Source of the DNA: Dendrolimus kikuchii
Lineage: Eukaryota > Arthropoda > Insecta > Lepidoptera > Lasiocampidae
Direction: 5' to 3'
NCBI GenBank assembly: GCA_019925095.2
Contig: CM034412.1
Location: 14,174,001-14,238,000 of the forward strand
Length of the DNA stretch: 64,000 nt
The notes under the pieces are model-generated. The model made no database searches and had not been told where the DNA came from. It saw only the letters and a list, made by a program, of their open reading frames with translations. Shown here one piece after another: positions 42,426 through 53,749 of this stretch (its first letter is position 1; the number at the start of each line of letters is the position of its first letter). The translations under genes were made by a program, and so were the position numbers.

Positions 42426-43435
42426 AAGAATTGTCAGCCACGTTTTACGGAAACCGGCTAGTTACTTGTGGAATAGATGTCTAGCCATGCCGCCTCCGCC
42501 AGGATCCGGTCAAAGGAAAGTAAAGAATGAAAAAGAAAAACTTTATTTGAAGACATAGCGACGTAATTACACTCTTTATACATTTTTATACACAAAGCAT
42601 ATTTTGAGAATTTGTACGCCGTATTTTCAGCAAACAACGCACTCAGCATATTGCTGTGTCGGAATAATATCCGACACAACGCTGATTTTCAGTGCAAACC
42701 TTCCTTTTGGCGTAAAACCAAAACGACCCACTTTTTTGTTAATTAAATAATAAATAAGAATAATTATTAATAAAACTAGTTGATTAATAAAAAAAAAGGG
42801 ATAGTCCCAAGAAAGCTTGACGTCGTAAAGGGTGATGTGCGAAGTGGAGAAGAAGAATGATGAAAGTGGAACCCCGGGCTTCGAGATAGACGCCCGCAAC
42901 GCAACCGGGATTTAACGCGCTATATAGCTTTGACGTGGTAGACCATGTTGGAACCATTACCATGGTTTCAGCTCCTAGGGCCGGCTCGATTGGAGTAATA
43001 CCAAGTTCTCATAGAAAATCGGAGTGAAACGGTTAGCCATGAGCTAATTATGTTTCGTGTGACATATTTTATTTTATCAAACAAAAAACTGAATTCGATT
43101 CGGAACCAAAAAAAAACATCCATAGTCTAGTCTACTCTAATATTATGCCGCCTCTCACCACGCGACATACCTTCTACCCCCTCCACGCAGCTGTAACGCT
43201 TTTTCGTGACAGAAAAAAAATCCTAATCTCCCCCCCCTAGGAATTTCACTTAAAAAAATACTGCGAAATACAAAAAGAGAGGAACATGACGAAAATAAAA
43301 CGGCTACAGATTTTTTTTTTTTTGTTAGCAAGGGTAGTTGATTTTTTGCATACCGGCACCTATTATGTATCGTAAAGACGGCCCTTCATGTGTATATAGA
43401 TACTAATTCATATATAATAACAGCCCATGAACGTC
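42426..43435. other. Intronic DNA, no gene seen
   Basis: Inside the large mitoferrin intron; contains A/T and C homopolymer runs (43220, 43310) but no supported feature. Confidence 0.6.
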
Positions 43436-43708
43436 CCACTGCTGGGCTCGGACCTCACACTATAGGGGAATGGACAGTATACTCGCCACGCTTGTCCAAG
43501 GCGGCTTGACAGGTTTGACACGTCGGTTATCTATCTGCACAGGTTTCATCACGATGTTTTTATTCACCGTTATTAGCGCGTGGTAATTGTAACAATATGC
43601 ACATTAGCTCAGAAAAATGACAAGCGGTGCATGCGTTCCGGCCAGGATCGAAACCGCGCCTTTTGAGCATGGGACGCGTGCGCTAGCCATTACGCTACCA
43701 CGACTTCA
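43436..43708 (-). mobile_element. Second tRNA-like SINE (CCCACTGCTGGGC family)
   Basis: Minus-strand head GTGGTAGCGTAATGGCTAGC and GGTTTCGATCC look like degenerate A and B boxes. The tail contains GCCCAGCAGTGGGA, a very common motif in lepidopteran repeats. Partial copies at 4430-4590, 24965-25065 and 58222-58275. Confidence 0.6.
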
Positions 43709-43916
43709 ACTAATTCGTACGTGAAGTTAATTTAGATCAATGGTTAGTCAGTACTATAAGGAAACGAGCAGCATCCGAACAATAAAATCTCAGTACAACA
43801 AATGCGTCAGTAAACACAATAGTGTTGTGGGAAACCCCCGTGCGTGGTTTGCAGCGTTTTAGAATACAATAAACATGTTTATTAGGTCATTATGATTATT
43901 ATGTACCACATGTTCT

Positions 43917-44315
43917 TTTTTTTTTTTTTTTTAGGCGAGGGAAAATGCTTAACCGATTTACGCACAATCTGGGCCGTTGCTAGGGGAACGACACGCGTCG
44001 GTCGGGGGCGATAACACTGCAGCAATAGTATGCTCTTGGCAGCGCTCCGCCCGCGATCGACGTCACAGAATAGTGTGGAAGACTCCGAGCGTTGCTACAC
44101 GAGCGAGCAACCCCAATACCCACTAAAAACCCCCTCCTCCCTGACGACCCTGCGCTTTGTATGTGTTGGAAAGGCTGAGATTTAGAACATAGTTACGCCC
44201 AGCCGATCCAGCGCAATAAAGTGCCTGGAGTGTGCCCTGGGAGAACACACCCCACTTCGTTGTGCGGGGGTAGAAGGTCCTTTGCTCTCCTAGCAAGCTA
44301 AAGGCCCCCCGCGGG
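43917..44315 (-). mobile_element. R1-like insertion, 3' UTR only, 15-bp TSD
   Basis: Minus-strand copy of the 3' UTR at 3130-3537 with a long T run at its plus-strand left end. It is flanked by the perfect duplication TGTACCACATGTTCT at 43902-43916 and 44316-44330. The copies differ at only a few positions, so this is a recent, strongly 5'-truncated insertion in the mitoferrin intron. Confidence 0.88.
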
Positions 44316-44560
44316 TGTACCACATGTTCTGTTTGAACTTCAGACAATATAAATAAAATGGCGCTTGAAGCTCATATTACACAGTTCACTTCTGTATTTC
44401 AGTTTGAATGAACTAGTCAATATCAACTACTAGAACTAAGAGAGCAAATAACATTTTAATTAGTATACCCAGAACAAACTACGGAAAAAAGAACATAACT
44501 CATGAAGGCGCTTTACTATATAATAATCTACCGAAAAATATTAAAGAAGTAAAATCGTTC

Positions 44561-44775
44561 TAAGGGAAGATTTATATTAGACCGGGTCGTGTCCGGGCCG
44601 GGGCAACAGTGGTGTAGACGAGCGTTGTCCGGGCCCGGACGGGACACGTATCCTGCACTGTGTAATATAAACAGCTTCATACAAAATGTATGTAACGTTT
44701 CAAATTCGTGCCCCGTCCGGGCCACGTACACGGCACGCCCCGGACACGGCCCGGTCTAATATAAATCTTCCCTTA
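44561..44775. mobile_element. MITE with near-perfect 35-bp TIRs
   Basis: Left TAAGGGAAGATTTATATTAG then ACCGGGTCGTGTCCGGG; the right end is its inverse (CCCGGACACGGCCCGGT...CTTCCCTTA). 215 bases, GC-rich inside, no ORF. No unambiguous TSD is seen. Probably a small non-autonomous DNA transposon. Confidence 0.75.
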
Positions 44776-45222
44776 TTGTTCAAAAAATTATTGAAAAATC
44801 ACATTCTAAAGGGCTACTCTTTGCTTGACTAAATTAATATCACTTTAATTTTGAAGTTATTTATTCAACCTATAAATCTATCTATCTGTTTGCACTGCAT
44901 CATTTGTTATTGTAAAGCTACTTACTAATTAACAGACAGACTGACTGACAAAACACTCAACTATACTCTGAAATCGCTTTACGCGTTCTAATAAGCCCGT
45001 TGCCTTAATGAACAACTTGCATTGCTCCGACTTTTGTCTCAAGACTACCCTCACATATTATAAATAATAAACTAAATTTATTTCGAAAACTAAACATTAA
45101 GTATATATTACAATAATAATGGACAGATGCGCTAATAGGGGTAAATGTAACTAGTTATTTCTCTGTAAGTGAATTGTAAATTCTTTTGAGAAATAAATGT
45201 CTAAAACCTAAATATCTATCTA

Positions 45223-45443
45223 TCCTAGTAATATTATAAACGCGAAAGTTTGTAAGCATGTATGGATGTATGTTTGATAGTCTTTCACACGAAAACAACT
45301 GAATGGATTTTGATGAAACTTTACAACTTTAGCTTACACGGCAGAGTAACACATAGGCTATAATTTATAAAGATATAGTGTGAATTATCCAAAATATAAC
45401 GATAAGTGTCAAGTAAGCGGGTGAAACCGCGGGGTGCAGCTAG
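45223..45443 (+). mobile_element. Helitron-1 (non-autonomous), 221 bp
   Basis: Starts A|TCCTAGTAATATTATAAACG and ends GAAACCGCGGGGTGCAGCTAG|T, with a GC-rich CCGCGG hairpin-like stretch before CTAG. Both termini and the A/T insertion site fit a Helitron. Other parts of the family are at 25668-25846 and 4040-4140. Confidence 0.75.
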
Positions 45444-45454
45444 TAATATTAAAA

Positions 45455-46245
45455 AAAAATCTAAAAAATCCGTGTAAACATTGAAACTGACAAAAAAAAA
45501 CAACTGGAATACACTATGTAAACGAAGGAGAACATGATGCAATTTTTTTTTTATCAGTTTGTTCGGTATTCAGGTAAAAAATAACTTCTGGGCCGATTTC
45601 GCTGATCGACGGCTAATTCTTAGACTTAAAATCTACGCTACTTTTTATATTGGGAATCCCGCGGGAATTTTACTGGGAATTATTTAAAATGGCCTGATTA
45701 AAAAAACACAATTCGAATCCCAATGCGATTTCTTTTCACTGATCGATAGCAAATTTTATGTAATAGTGAGTGTATCCGTGCAGGAACGGAGAAAGAATAC
45801 AATTTCCTGCGTTGGGGCGGCCTGTCGTAAGAGGCGACAAAACAACCCACAGCCAGGTGGTAGGGCATTTGCCAAACTGGATGGCTACCACCCCTGATCT
45901 AAAGTATGTCGCCATAACAACTTTGAGTTGTGTTCCGGCATTAGTGACCAAAAGTTCTAGTCTCCCTTAAGAGAGCAGCAGCGCATTTGTAGCACCTTTA
46001 GTGTTGCAAATGTCCATAGGCGATGGTAACCGCTTTCCATCAAGTGGGCCGTCTGTCTGCCTGTCTGATGAACTCCTGCAATAAAAAAAATATATAAATG
46101 TGATTTTTTTTGTCCCTGGAATCCCGTAGGATTTCGGGAATTTTCTCGGGAGTGCTTTTTAGTTGTTCAGGTGCATAAAAATTAGCTTATTCCGGCACAG
46201 TTGTCACTACAAGGATAGCTTACATTCTTTTTTTAATGCTGCATT
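45455..46245 (+). mobile_element. Helitron-2 copy split by a SINE-like repeat
   Basis: CAACTGGAATACACTATG, TCTTAGACTTAAAATCTACG and GGGAATCCCGCGGGAATTTT match 20600-21100. After the inserted SINE-like copy (45776-46090) it resumes with GTTGTTCAGGTGCATAAAAA and TTAGCTTATTCCGGCACAGT. The Helitron termini are eroded. Confidence 0.65.
45776..46090 (+). mobile_element. Repeat S, full-length, inside Helitron-2
   Basis: TCCGTGCAGGAACGGAGAAA to ATGAACTCCTGCAATAAAAA. It splits the Helitron-2 copy 45455-46245, so it is the younger insertion. Confidence 0.88.
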
Positions 46246-46564
46246 ACTGTGACCTCGAAGAAATTTTCAACGCCCTTCTCTGATGTGTACCCCATGTCGT
46301 AGCGCAGGCAGAGAGGAAACCTCGGCGGGATGTGGCCTTCGAGGCGTTAGCATGACCGGAATAAACGCTCTAGACAAACAATGTATAGAGACCATATTCA
46401 AATTCGCACATCCATAACCGGCGTTTACGATAACCAACCGGTTAAACAATTTATGGCACTTTCAATTAAGTTAACCGACTATACATGAAACTACATTTGA
46501 TGACATCATGCAAATTGATGGAAAAAAAATATGCGACATTTCTTTATATTTTTTAATCGAGTAC

Positions 46565-46858
46565 AGCAGACAATTTTCTGCGTTGGGGCGGCCTGTCGTA
46601 AGAGGCGACTTAACAACCCACAGCCAGGTGGTAGGGCATTTGCCCGACTGGATGGCTACCACCCCTGGTCTAAAGTATGTCGCCATAACAACCTTCGAGT
46701 TGTGCTCCGGCATTAGCAACCAGGTTCCAGTTTCCCTTAAGAGAGCAGCAGCGCATTTGTAGCACCTTTGGTGTTGCAAATGTCCATAGGCGATGGTAAC
46801 CGCTTGCCATCAAGTGGGCCGTCTGCCTGTATGCTGATCTCCTGCAATAAAAAAAAAA
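46565..46858 (+). mobile_element. Repeat S, slightly 5'-truncated
   Basis: ACAATTTTCTGCGTTGGGGC to TGATCTCCTGCAATAAAAAA. It shares the GCGTTGGGGCGG variant with the copy at 45776, so these two belong to one subfamily. Confidence 0.87.
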
Positions 46859-46859
46859 G

Positions 46860-47085
46860 ACAAACTAAGAGGCCATCTGATACAAAATAGTTACCGTTGC
46901 CTATGGACATTTGCAACATCAGAGTTGCTGCCAATTGGCCGCTGATGCCGAAAAGCAACTCAATTTTGTTTGTTATGGCGGCATACTCTGGACCAGAGGT
47001 GAGAGCAATCTAGACAGGCAAAAGCCCTACCACCTGACTGTGGGTTGTTTTATCCCCTCTTACGACAGGCCACTGCACGGATTTG
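46860..47085 (-). mobile_element. Repeat S, diverged copy, tail to tail with 46565
   Basis: GGCCATCTGATACAAAATAG, TTGCCTATGGACATTTGCAA, GACCAGAGGTGAGAGCAATC to GACAGGCCACTGCACGGAT. Older and shorter than the other copies. Confidence 0.75.
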
Positions 47086-47527
47086 TGACGAACCGCCCTT
47101 TGTGCATAATTAGACATAGTAACTTCTTGAGAACCACGTGCTAAGTTATATTATTTCTCAGCTGTAATCGAGGCCCATATAATATAATTTAAAGAAAGAA
47201 AGAAAGAAAGAAAATTTTATTTACGACAATATACAAAGAGATACAAAATAATAAACATAACAACGTTATGTCTTAACTAGTGAGACTCACATACTCTAAC
47301 GGAATATTGGCTGGAATCGGTTAGCCTTGACCTACCGTGTTTCGTGCGATGAGTGAGATTTTCCGATGGTACACATCCCCATCTCCTATAACCTTCTATT
47401 CCAATCCCATATCCCATCCGCCCTATCGTCTCCCTACTGTCTGATCCCTCGATCTCATGCCCTCCCGTCATCTCCCCTTATGCCATCCTAAAGGCTGGCA
47501 ACACGTTGACTTTGTCTCTAGTGTTCC

Positions 47528-47935
47528 ATGATACGACGGTTTTTTTTTGTTGTTAACGCTGGGGGATATATTTTCGCATATCCTCAGGCCCCGGGGGAGG
47601 CCACCAAGGGGTATATGGGACTCCCGGCTGCCGATGTTGCGCACAAGCTTCACGTTATAGCTTGCAAGCACCGACCGCCAGACTACCCACTAAACCTTCC
47701 AGCGTCCCTCCGCATCGTGTGAAGAGGTGCCACGGGACCGTAACAATGGGTATGACTGCCGTGACACCTCGATGCAAGCCGACAAGGAGAGAAGTCCCTG
47801 CGACGAGAACACCCCACGGCACTGAGTGTGGCTCGCCGGGAGGGTACCCCCGAATCACCAGTCCCACTACGCTATCGGGAGGAGTTGGGGCCGGCGTACC
47901 TGTTTGCCAGCTTCGCAACAAAAGTAGACATTTTG
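47528..47935 (-). repeat. GC-rich repeat-like block with T run
   Basis: Starts with a plus-strand T run at 47529-47538, then about 400 GC-rich bases (CAGGCCCCGGGGGAGGCCAC, CGGGAGGGTACCCCCGAATC). The layout suggests a 5'-truncated LINE 3' UTR on the minus strand. No partner copy or TSD found. Confidence 0.35.
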
Positions 47936-48369
47936 TGATGTTCTAAAAAAAACCCTACTCAGCATAATGCTGTTTTCACAACCAGCGCTGATCTTCCGCG
48001 AGGACCTCTAAGTGATGCCACGGCTTAGATCTACAAAGCAATTTAACAATCCGCAAGGCATCTATCGTACGTTTATCTAAATGGTTATCCTACGCATAAT
48101 CTGTCACGTAGACCTCTAGACATTTAGGCACTGTGCGACACTTAAACTAGATCCAAAGCAACTGCCTATGAGTCATTCACGCTCAACGAGTTGCGATTGC
48201 TTTTGAATACTGTGTATACGTCTCAATTTGTTAATATCGTTAGGGTTAAATAAATCAACGTGATCCCGGTAAGCAACTTCGCTGTATACGAGGAAAACAA
48301 TTTGTGTAGTCTTGTGTCTATATATATAATTATATACAAATAAAATTGAAGTAGTGGTCTGTGATATCC

Positions 48370-48500
48370 TTATTTTACGGTTGGAAGCGGGCAAAGAGAC
48401 AGACGGTCTACCTGACGGAAAATGGTTACAGTTGTCTGTGGACGTTTGCAACATCAGGATCGATGCCAACACGGAACGCGCTGCCAGCCTCAAGGCTGCC
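48370..48500 (-). mobile_element. Repeat S-related, diverged 3' part
   Basis: AGACAGACGGTCTACCTGAC, GGTTACAGTTGTCTGTGGAC, TTTGCAACATCAGGA. Only the CR1-like end is alignable. Confidence 0.55.
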
Positions 48501-48598
48501 ATAAGATTAGATAGGAGGAAAGAAATAAAAAGAATGCGATGAGATAGGAGTAATGGGAAAGAACGAAATGGAATATCTGTAATCGTATAAAGAGAATA

Positions 48599-48757
48599 GA
48601 AGGTGATGTCAGGAGCCTTAAGAACTGACGAGCGTGCATGACAAGAGTTATGAATGTCAAAGAAGCAAGTGAGGTGTGTAAGAATAAGCCTAAATGGCGC
48701 TCTGTTGTTCGTGCCTACCCCGCAAGGGAATTGGCGTGAAGTTATGTATGTATGTAT
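48599..48757 (+). mobile_element. RTE-1 3' fragment with 14-bp TSD, nested in RTE-2
   Basis: Begins at GAAGGTGATGTCAGGAG and ends in (GTAT)n. It is flanked by the perfect 14-bp repeat GTATAAAGAGAATA at 48585-48598 and 48758-48771, which lies in a degenerate RTE-2 sequence. Confidence 0.9.
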
Positions 48758-48771
48758 GTATAAAGAGAATA

Positions 48772-49366
48772 AGATATGAATGTGTGAAGGATGATATCGT
48801 TACGAGTTGCAGGACTCGAATTAAAAATGCTGTTGGAATTACTATAGAATTTATTAGAACTATACAAACACGTATAACACAGGCACAAACATAACTGGAC
48901 ACAACCAGTACAAACTGCACGATTCAACAACACGCGCAAAGTCCGTCACTATATAGCTTATCGAATGTACACATGTCTTGCTCGTATCGTAATCATCGCT
49001 TGACTGCCCCACCCCTCCGTTCGGGCATTGTTTTATACTAAACTATACAATACAATACTCGACCACGTAGACTGAATTTTCCAAGAACCACACCTGGCTA
49101 ACGACCATCATAAAGGATTACAACACACAATAGACTGCTTTTCTAATCACGAAATTTAAACACAAAGTAAACAAAAGAAGTCCAAATGCGGGAAGGTTAT
49201 AAACTGTGCCTTATGGCAGGCAGGTGTGCATTCACCTTTGTCGGCATGTAACAATATGATAATTTGTGGTGTGACAGAGGACGTATATCAGAATAGAGAA
49301 GTATGGAAGGAAAAGATATATTGTGCCGACCGCAAATAATTGAGAGAAGGAGAAAAAAAATTGATA
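48772..49366 (+). mobile_element. RTE-2 fragment split by a solo LTR
   Basis: The left piece ends RYECVKDDI at 48797. The right piece resumes MIICGVTEDVYQNREVWKEK and IYCADRK from 49254. Compared with the RTE-2 copy at 28800, the two halves join perfectly once one ATAT and the LTR are removed. Upstream, the RTE-1 fragment interrupts the same element. Confidence 0.8.
48798..49253 (-). mobile_element. Solo LTR (gypsy-like) with ATAT TSD
   Basis: 456 bases, read on the minus strand: TGTTACATGCCGAC at the start, and CGAGTCCTGCAACTCGTAAC at the end with one terminal change (G for A). Direct repeats ATAT flank it at 794-797 and 49254-49257. It contains TATA-like and AATAAA-like sequence in the sense direction. 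No internal retroelement region is present, so it is a solo LTR left by recombination. Confidence 0.8.
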
Positions 49367-49501
49367 GAAGAGGAATAGGATTCTAATACAACACCTAGGT
49401 TTTTTGTCTCTGTGCCTATTACAGCACGACATGAAAAAAGTACTGAACGGAAACAATAGAAACTCGATACAGGATTATATACCAATAGACCAATATATTC
49501 A

Positions 49502-49772
49502 AAAAGACGGTGCTGCAGACGCGTCCTTGGGTGCCGCCGTTGCAATTACCTAAGAAGTAATCTCCCTCTACTGTGCAACATTTACTATGACTGAAGATGT
49601 CCAACATGTTCTGATGGAATGCGTTCGGAATGAAAACTTACTTAAAGAGCTACTTGGAGACAGAGATTTATCTGCCGTGGAAGAATGTAAAAGCGTCTTG
49701 GCATGCCCAATATCGAGAGATAGCAAGCCGTTTTGTAAATTGTTAGTTTGTTTAACAGGTTTCAGTTGTTAG
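49502..49772 (+). mobile_element. Non-LTR C-terminal scrap with HVLMEC motif
   Basis: A frame reads MTEDVQHVLMECVRNENLLK, then GDRDLSAVEECKSVLACPIS and FCKLLVCLTGFSC. The (E)xxxHVLxEC pattern followed by CKSVLACP resembles the CCHC-type end of R1/I-like retrotransposon proteins. No RT domain is nearby, so the clade is uncertain. Confidence 0.45.
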
Positions 49773-49823
49773 ATACTTTACGGGGTGCAGTGACCGCTAA
49801 GCGGCAATGCATTTATTAAAATG

Positions 49824-49962
49824 TACCTTTTTTTTTAACCATGGGGACATCCAATTGGGGACTAAGCCGCGACAAGGGCAGAACCTTGGGGGGATAATTC
49901 GCGAGCCGTGTATGGGATTCGCCAGATCGGGGGTGGCACCAGCGTGCCCAGGGAGCCCTTTC
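49824..49962 (-). mobile_element. Fragment of the second R1-like 3' UTR
   Basis: Antisense of 6230-6355: T run, then GGGGACATCCAATTGGGGAC through CGCGACAAGGGC and GATCGGGGGTGGCACCAGCG. It ends near 49962. No clear TSD found. Confidence 0.7.
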
Positions 49963-50282
49963 TAAATAAAGAATAAAAAGACGACGTACATCATCATGGC
50001 ATAGCGAACAAAGTGTCGCTGGCAACATCGATAATTTAAATAAAAGTGTTTACAACAATGCAATCTTTTTTTAAATAATTGAAGAAAATTGAATGTTTAC
50101 AGCGGTCCTCACGCGAACGACTCTCGATGCTATTTAATTAATTGAAATGATTGAGATGTTTATTGATTAATTGATAAGATGACTGTGCAAATGGAAGATA
50201 CAAAGTAGGTCATAAGGACTCTTAATAAGAATATTGTTTTCCTGTGGAATTTGCCACAGCCGGTACGTGTCTTTTTGGACTA

Positions 50283-50605
50283 ACTTTTTTTTTCTTTTTT
50301 TATTGCAGGAGTTCAGCAGACAGGCAGACGGCCCACTTAGTGGAAAGCGGTTACCATCGCCTATGGACATTTGCAACACCAAAGGTGCTACAAATGCGCT
50401 GCTGCTCTCTTAAAGGAGACTGGAACCTGGTCACTAATGCCGGAACACAATACAAGATTGTTATGGCGGCACACTCTAGACCAGGGGTGGTCGCCATCCA
50501 GTCGAGCAAATACTCTACCACCTGGCTGTGGGCTGTTTAGTCGCCTCTTACGACAGGCCGCCGGGCCGCAGGAAATTGTATTCTTTCTCCGTTCCTGCAC
50601 GGATA
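50283..50605 (-). mobile_element. Repeat S, full-length copy
   Basis: T run, ATTGCAGGAGTTCAGCAGAC to TTCCTGCACGGATAAA. Confidence 0.88.
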
Positions 50606-50904
50606 AAAACTGATCACTATTGGCCCATTCTTGTATCTTACCAACCGTTCACTTACGTTACTACTGGTTAAAATCTGACATATGGCCGGTTTCTACCATC
50701 GGTTGAATTTTGACATGTCTTGTGTCAAATTTTAACCGACGGCGACAATAGGGCAAATGAACGGTCGGTAGGATATAGGAACCGGGCGACGAGCTGCATA
50801 TAAGCAATATCAAAATACAACCGATTAGTAGGGCAAATGAATTACCTAGGCGTCGACAAAGACAAATTCCACGTACAGATTTGTAGAAGCACATTTATTA
50901 CCCG

Positions 50905-51318
50905 TCGGCATTTGAACTAAATGTAACTCTTTTATGATCGTCTTCTTTTGTTCACTTATTGATTGGCATACGTTTCTAGAGAACAGCCCATTGTTTTATT
51001 GTACTCTTTTATGGCCGCGTGCGGCCGAGTCGACTACGATACGGGCACATTGCATTTGTGCAGTATAAAACGATGGCCTAATTGAGGGAGGGGGGGCAGT
51101 CGTGCGAGAACCACGATTAAGGCGAGACGTGTGTCCTACAATCGGGAATCTAATAGTGACGGATTTTGTGCGTTTTATTGAATTACGACCTTCTGCATAA
51201 CGTTTGGATTTGTTGCGTTCGGTTATATTTGTACCTGTGTTATACGTGTTTGTATAGTTCTAATAAACTCTATAATAATTCCAACGTCATTTTAATTCGA
51301 GTCTCGCAACTCGTAACA
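50905..51318 (+). mobile_element. Diverged LTR of the same family
   Basis: Right end is GAGTCTCGCAACTCGTAACA. It contains a TATA box (CAGTATAAAACG, 51060) and a polyadenylation signal (TAATAAAC, 51262), in the order expected of U3-R-U5. The left boundary is unclear because the first part has diverged strongly from the two other copies. Confidence 0.6.
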
Positions 51319-51454
51319 GTAACATATACGAACCGGGCATATGTGGAAGTGTTATAAATCATCATCAACATCGTATGTATGTATCTAATCATTTATAAAC
51401 ATGTATATATTTTCTATATATATATATATATTTGTACATTATCGCGTAATAATA

Positions 51455-51565
51455 ACTTCAACATAACTCATTGATACTTGACATCCCGTGATCCCATGGC
51501 TACAGAAAAATGGCCGAAACGTCGAAATAAAAATCAAATGCCGTGCTCAAAACCGTTAAAACTCC
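51455..51565 (+). mobile_element. Fold-back element F, half copy
   Basis: Only one arm: ACATAACTCATTGATACTTG, AAAATGGCCGAAACGTCG, ACCGTTAAAACTCC. The opposite arm is absent. Confidence 0.65.
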
Positions 51566-51589
51566 TAGGCGGTAGCTTTATATTACGTA

Positions 51590-52140
51590 TATACAAATTT
51601 AATTAGGTGTTTTACCTAAAACCTGACTGTTTCTTGTTACTAAGTTCACAAAGAAACTACGTCCATATAGTCTACACATCTGCGCAGCGCAACATAGAGG
51701 CGAGTCGCAGGCAACCTGATTTAAATAATACAATGAACGAGATGCTGTTTATGACAACGTAGTTATTTGTTAGCGAATTTAAAAACGCAATTGTAGCGTT
51801 TATTCCATGGAAACGACGTAATTTGTCGGGATGAAATGTATCCTAAGTGTTAACTCGGGTTATAAGCCAGCACTATGTCAAGTTTCAACCATATATGTTC
51901 AGTAGTTTCCAAAAAAGATGCGATCGCAGCGCCATATTTCTATACCACGGAAACGACGTCATTTATCGGGATAAAAAGTATCTTAAATTACGCCACGGGA
52001 TACAAGCCAAGCTCTATGCAGAGTTTCATTTAAATCCGTTCAGTAGTTTTCACGTGATGCTCTAACAGACAGACAGACAAAACCTCTAAAAATTGCATTT
52101 TCAGAATCTGCTGGTCCGAATCAGCCCCCCTTATTTTTTT
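51590..52140 (-). mobile_element. Helitron-like family A, uninterrupted copy
   Basis: Inverse of 33040-33950 without the inserted repeat: AGGTGTTTTACCTAAAACCT, AGTCGCAGGCAACCTGATTT, CGTTCAGTAGTTTCCAAAAA, CAGACAGACAGACAAAACC. It shows the pre-insertion state. Confidence 0.65.
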
Positions 52141-52700
52141 CACATTTTTAAACGCATTGTACAAACTAGAACCATTTACGGATTTATTATAGTACAGATA
52201 ATTATATATAGTTTTTTTTTTTAATTAATCGTCTTTAAAGCTCTTTGAGTGTGGAAATAAAACAAATAATATAATCGTAACCCCTATTACATGACGCACT
52301 TAGCAAATTAGACATATAGGCAAATAGAAATAAAAATTCTCTTTCAATCGCTCAGAGCAACTTAGGAATGCAATTCATGCAAGTACATAACGTCGTAAAT
52401 AAGCGTCCGAGTAGCATTATATGACGTAACAGGAAAACCACTATCAATCAGCGCACGCGGCGCTGCGGTAAGCAAAGGACCACTGGCGCGACAACACTCC
52501 TACTTAGTACTACAATGTGTTAAAGTCAAAGAGTAGCAGCAATATACATTAACCGCAAAGTAAACTTAGTGACAATTGATAAAGAAATAGATAACATTGC
52601 TTGTTTGCTTCAATATGCAGAGAGTACATAAAGTCGTAATCGTAATGGAATAATGTTCATCGTGATACGTTCTAAGAGAATATTTGAATCTATATTAATA

Positions 52701-52900
52701 CTAGCTGACCCGGCAAACTTCGTACCGCCTCAGACTTAATAAATAAAAAAACGTTGATTTCTGAACGACGGGGACGAACATCGAAAGTTTCGATATTCAA
52801 AACCAAAAAAATGAAAATAAAACTTCACTTTTAAATTTAATTTGATTTCTGAACGACGTTTAAATTTAATTGATTTCTAAACGACGGGACGAAACATCAA
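52701..52900 (-). mobile_element. Helitron-like 3' end
   Basis: A|CTAGCTGACCCGGCAAACTT is the inverse of a Helitron 3' end AAGTTTGCCGGGTCAGCTAG|T. An internal TTGATTTCTGAACGACG stretch is repeated three times. The 5' end was not found. Confidence 0.5.
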
Positions 52901-53159
52901 ATGGTAGGAACAGTTTGTAAAGGAAAGCGAAATTGTTGTTTTTAATTTTAATTTTATATTTGCTTTAATGAAGTATTTAGTTATCTCGTGAATAAGTCCT
53001 TATCATCATTTGGGCAACATTTAATCGAGATCTTATTACTTAATTGGAAAATGTCTATCCAAACGATGATAAGGTCACAACTCACCAGTTACGCAAATTA
53101 ACTAACAACTTAACAGATGTAATTGTAAATCAGACTAGTTTTTTAGTTGATAGTCAAAA

Positions 53160-53225
53160 TTGTGAAGTAGAAGAGAGCCGTCTACGCTGGTGTGGCCATG
53201 TACGCTGCATGCATGTATGCTGCAT
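53160..53225 (+). mobile_element. RTE-like scrap
   Basis: Reads VEESRLRWCGHVRCMH, matching the (R)LRW(F/C)GHVxRM signature near the RTE C-terminus. Very short. Confidence 0.4.
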
Positions 53226-53399
53226 TCAAGGTTCTCATCAAACTTAATACCTAAGAATACAGTTAAATTTATTCAACCAAGTCTAATGTCATTTAGAATT
53301 ATATTAACGTTATATCATCTTAGATTAGGCATAATGAATATTCAGGGTATCCCCGCCGACAGAAACCTTCTACATGTAAAGTAAGGTAGCCCATCACGA

Positions 53400-53660
53400 G
53401 ACACCCTAGGATAGACCCTTGCGTAGAGGTGTCATGGTGAGTGTCTATGATCCTAGTTCCCGTGGCGCATGGTAATGGCGCGGATTAGAGGCGCTGGTTA
53501 GTTTCAGTCGGTAATGTAACGGTTGGTTCCTAGAGCTGTCCAGCTCGGGAAGACAACGTGGAGGACCGGCCGTCGGGAGTCCCCCTTCCGCCCAGTGACC
53601 TTCCTCGGATTCGAGATAATGCGCCCATGTATTCCCTAGCTTTATCAAAAAATAAGGCAC
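53400..53660 (+). repeat. LINE 3' UTR-like block
   Basis: GC-rich text (GGTGTCATGGTGAGTGTCTA, GGAAGACAACGTGGAGGACC, TTCCCTAGCTTTATCAAAAAA) ending in a short A run at 53649. No other copy in the window. Confidence 0.3.
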
Positions 53661-53749
53661 AACGAAGATGACGCACTTAGTCTTTTTAGAATTTCGCAGG
53701 ATGGCGTGAGCACGCCACCACATTCATTATTCTTCTTTCAACATTCAAC

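Noticed and set aside
43640..43708. Second tRNA-like stretch on the minus strand
   Set aside because: The B box is broken by an extra T and the body is a common repeat; a SINE explains it better.
46267..46449. Minus-strand frame ending PRRPHPAEVSSLPALRHGVH
   Set aside because: Short, no context, overlaps decayed Helitron sequence; not supportable as a gene.
47662..47946. Two antiparallel frames of about 90 codons
   Set aside because: GC-rich repeat-like block; neither frame has recognisable domains.
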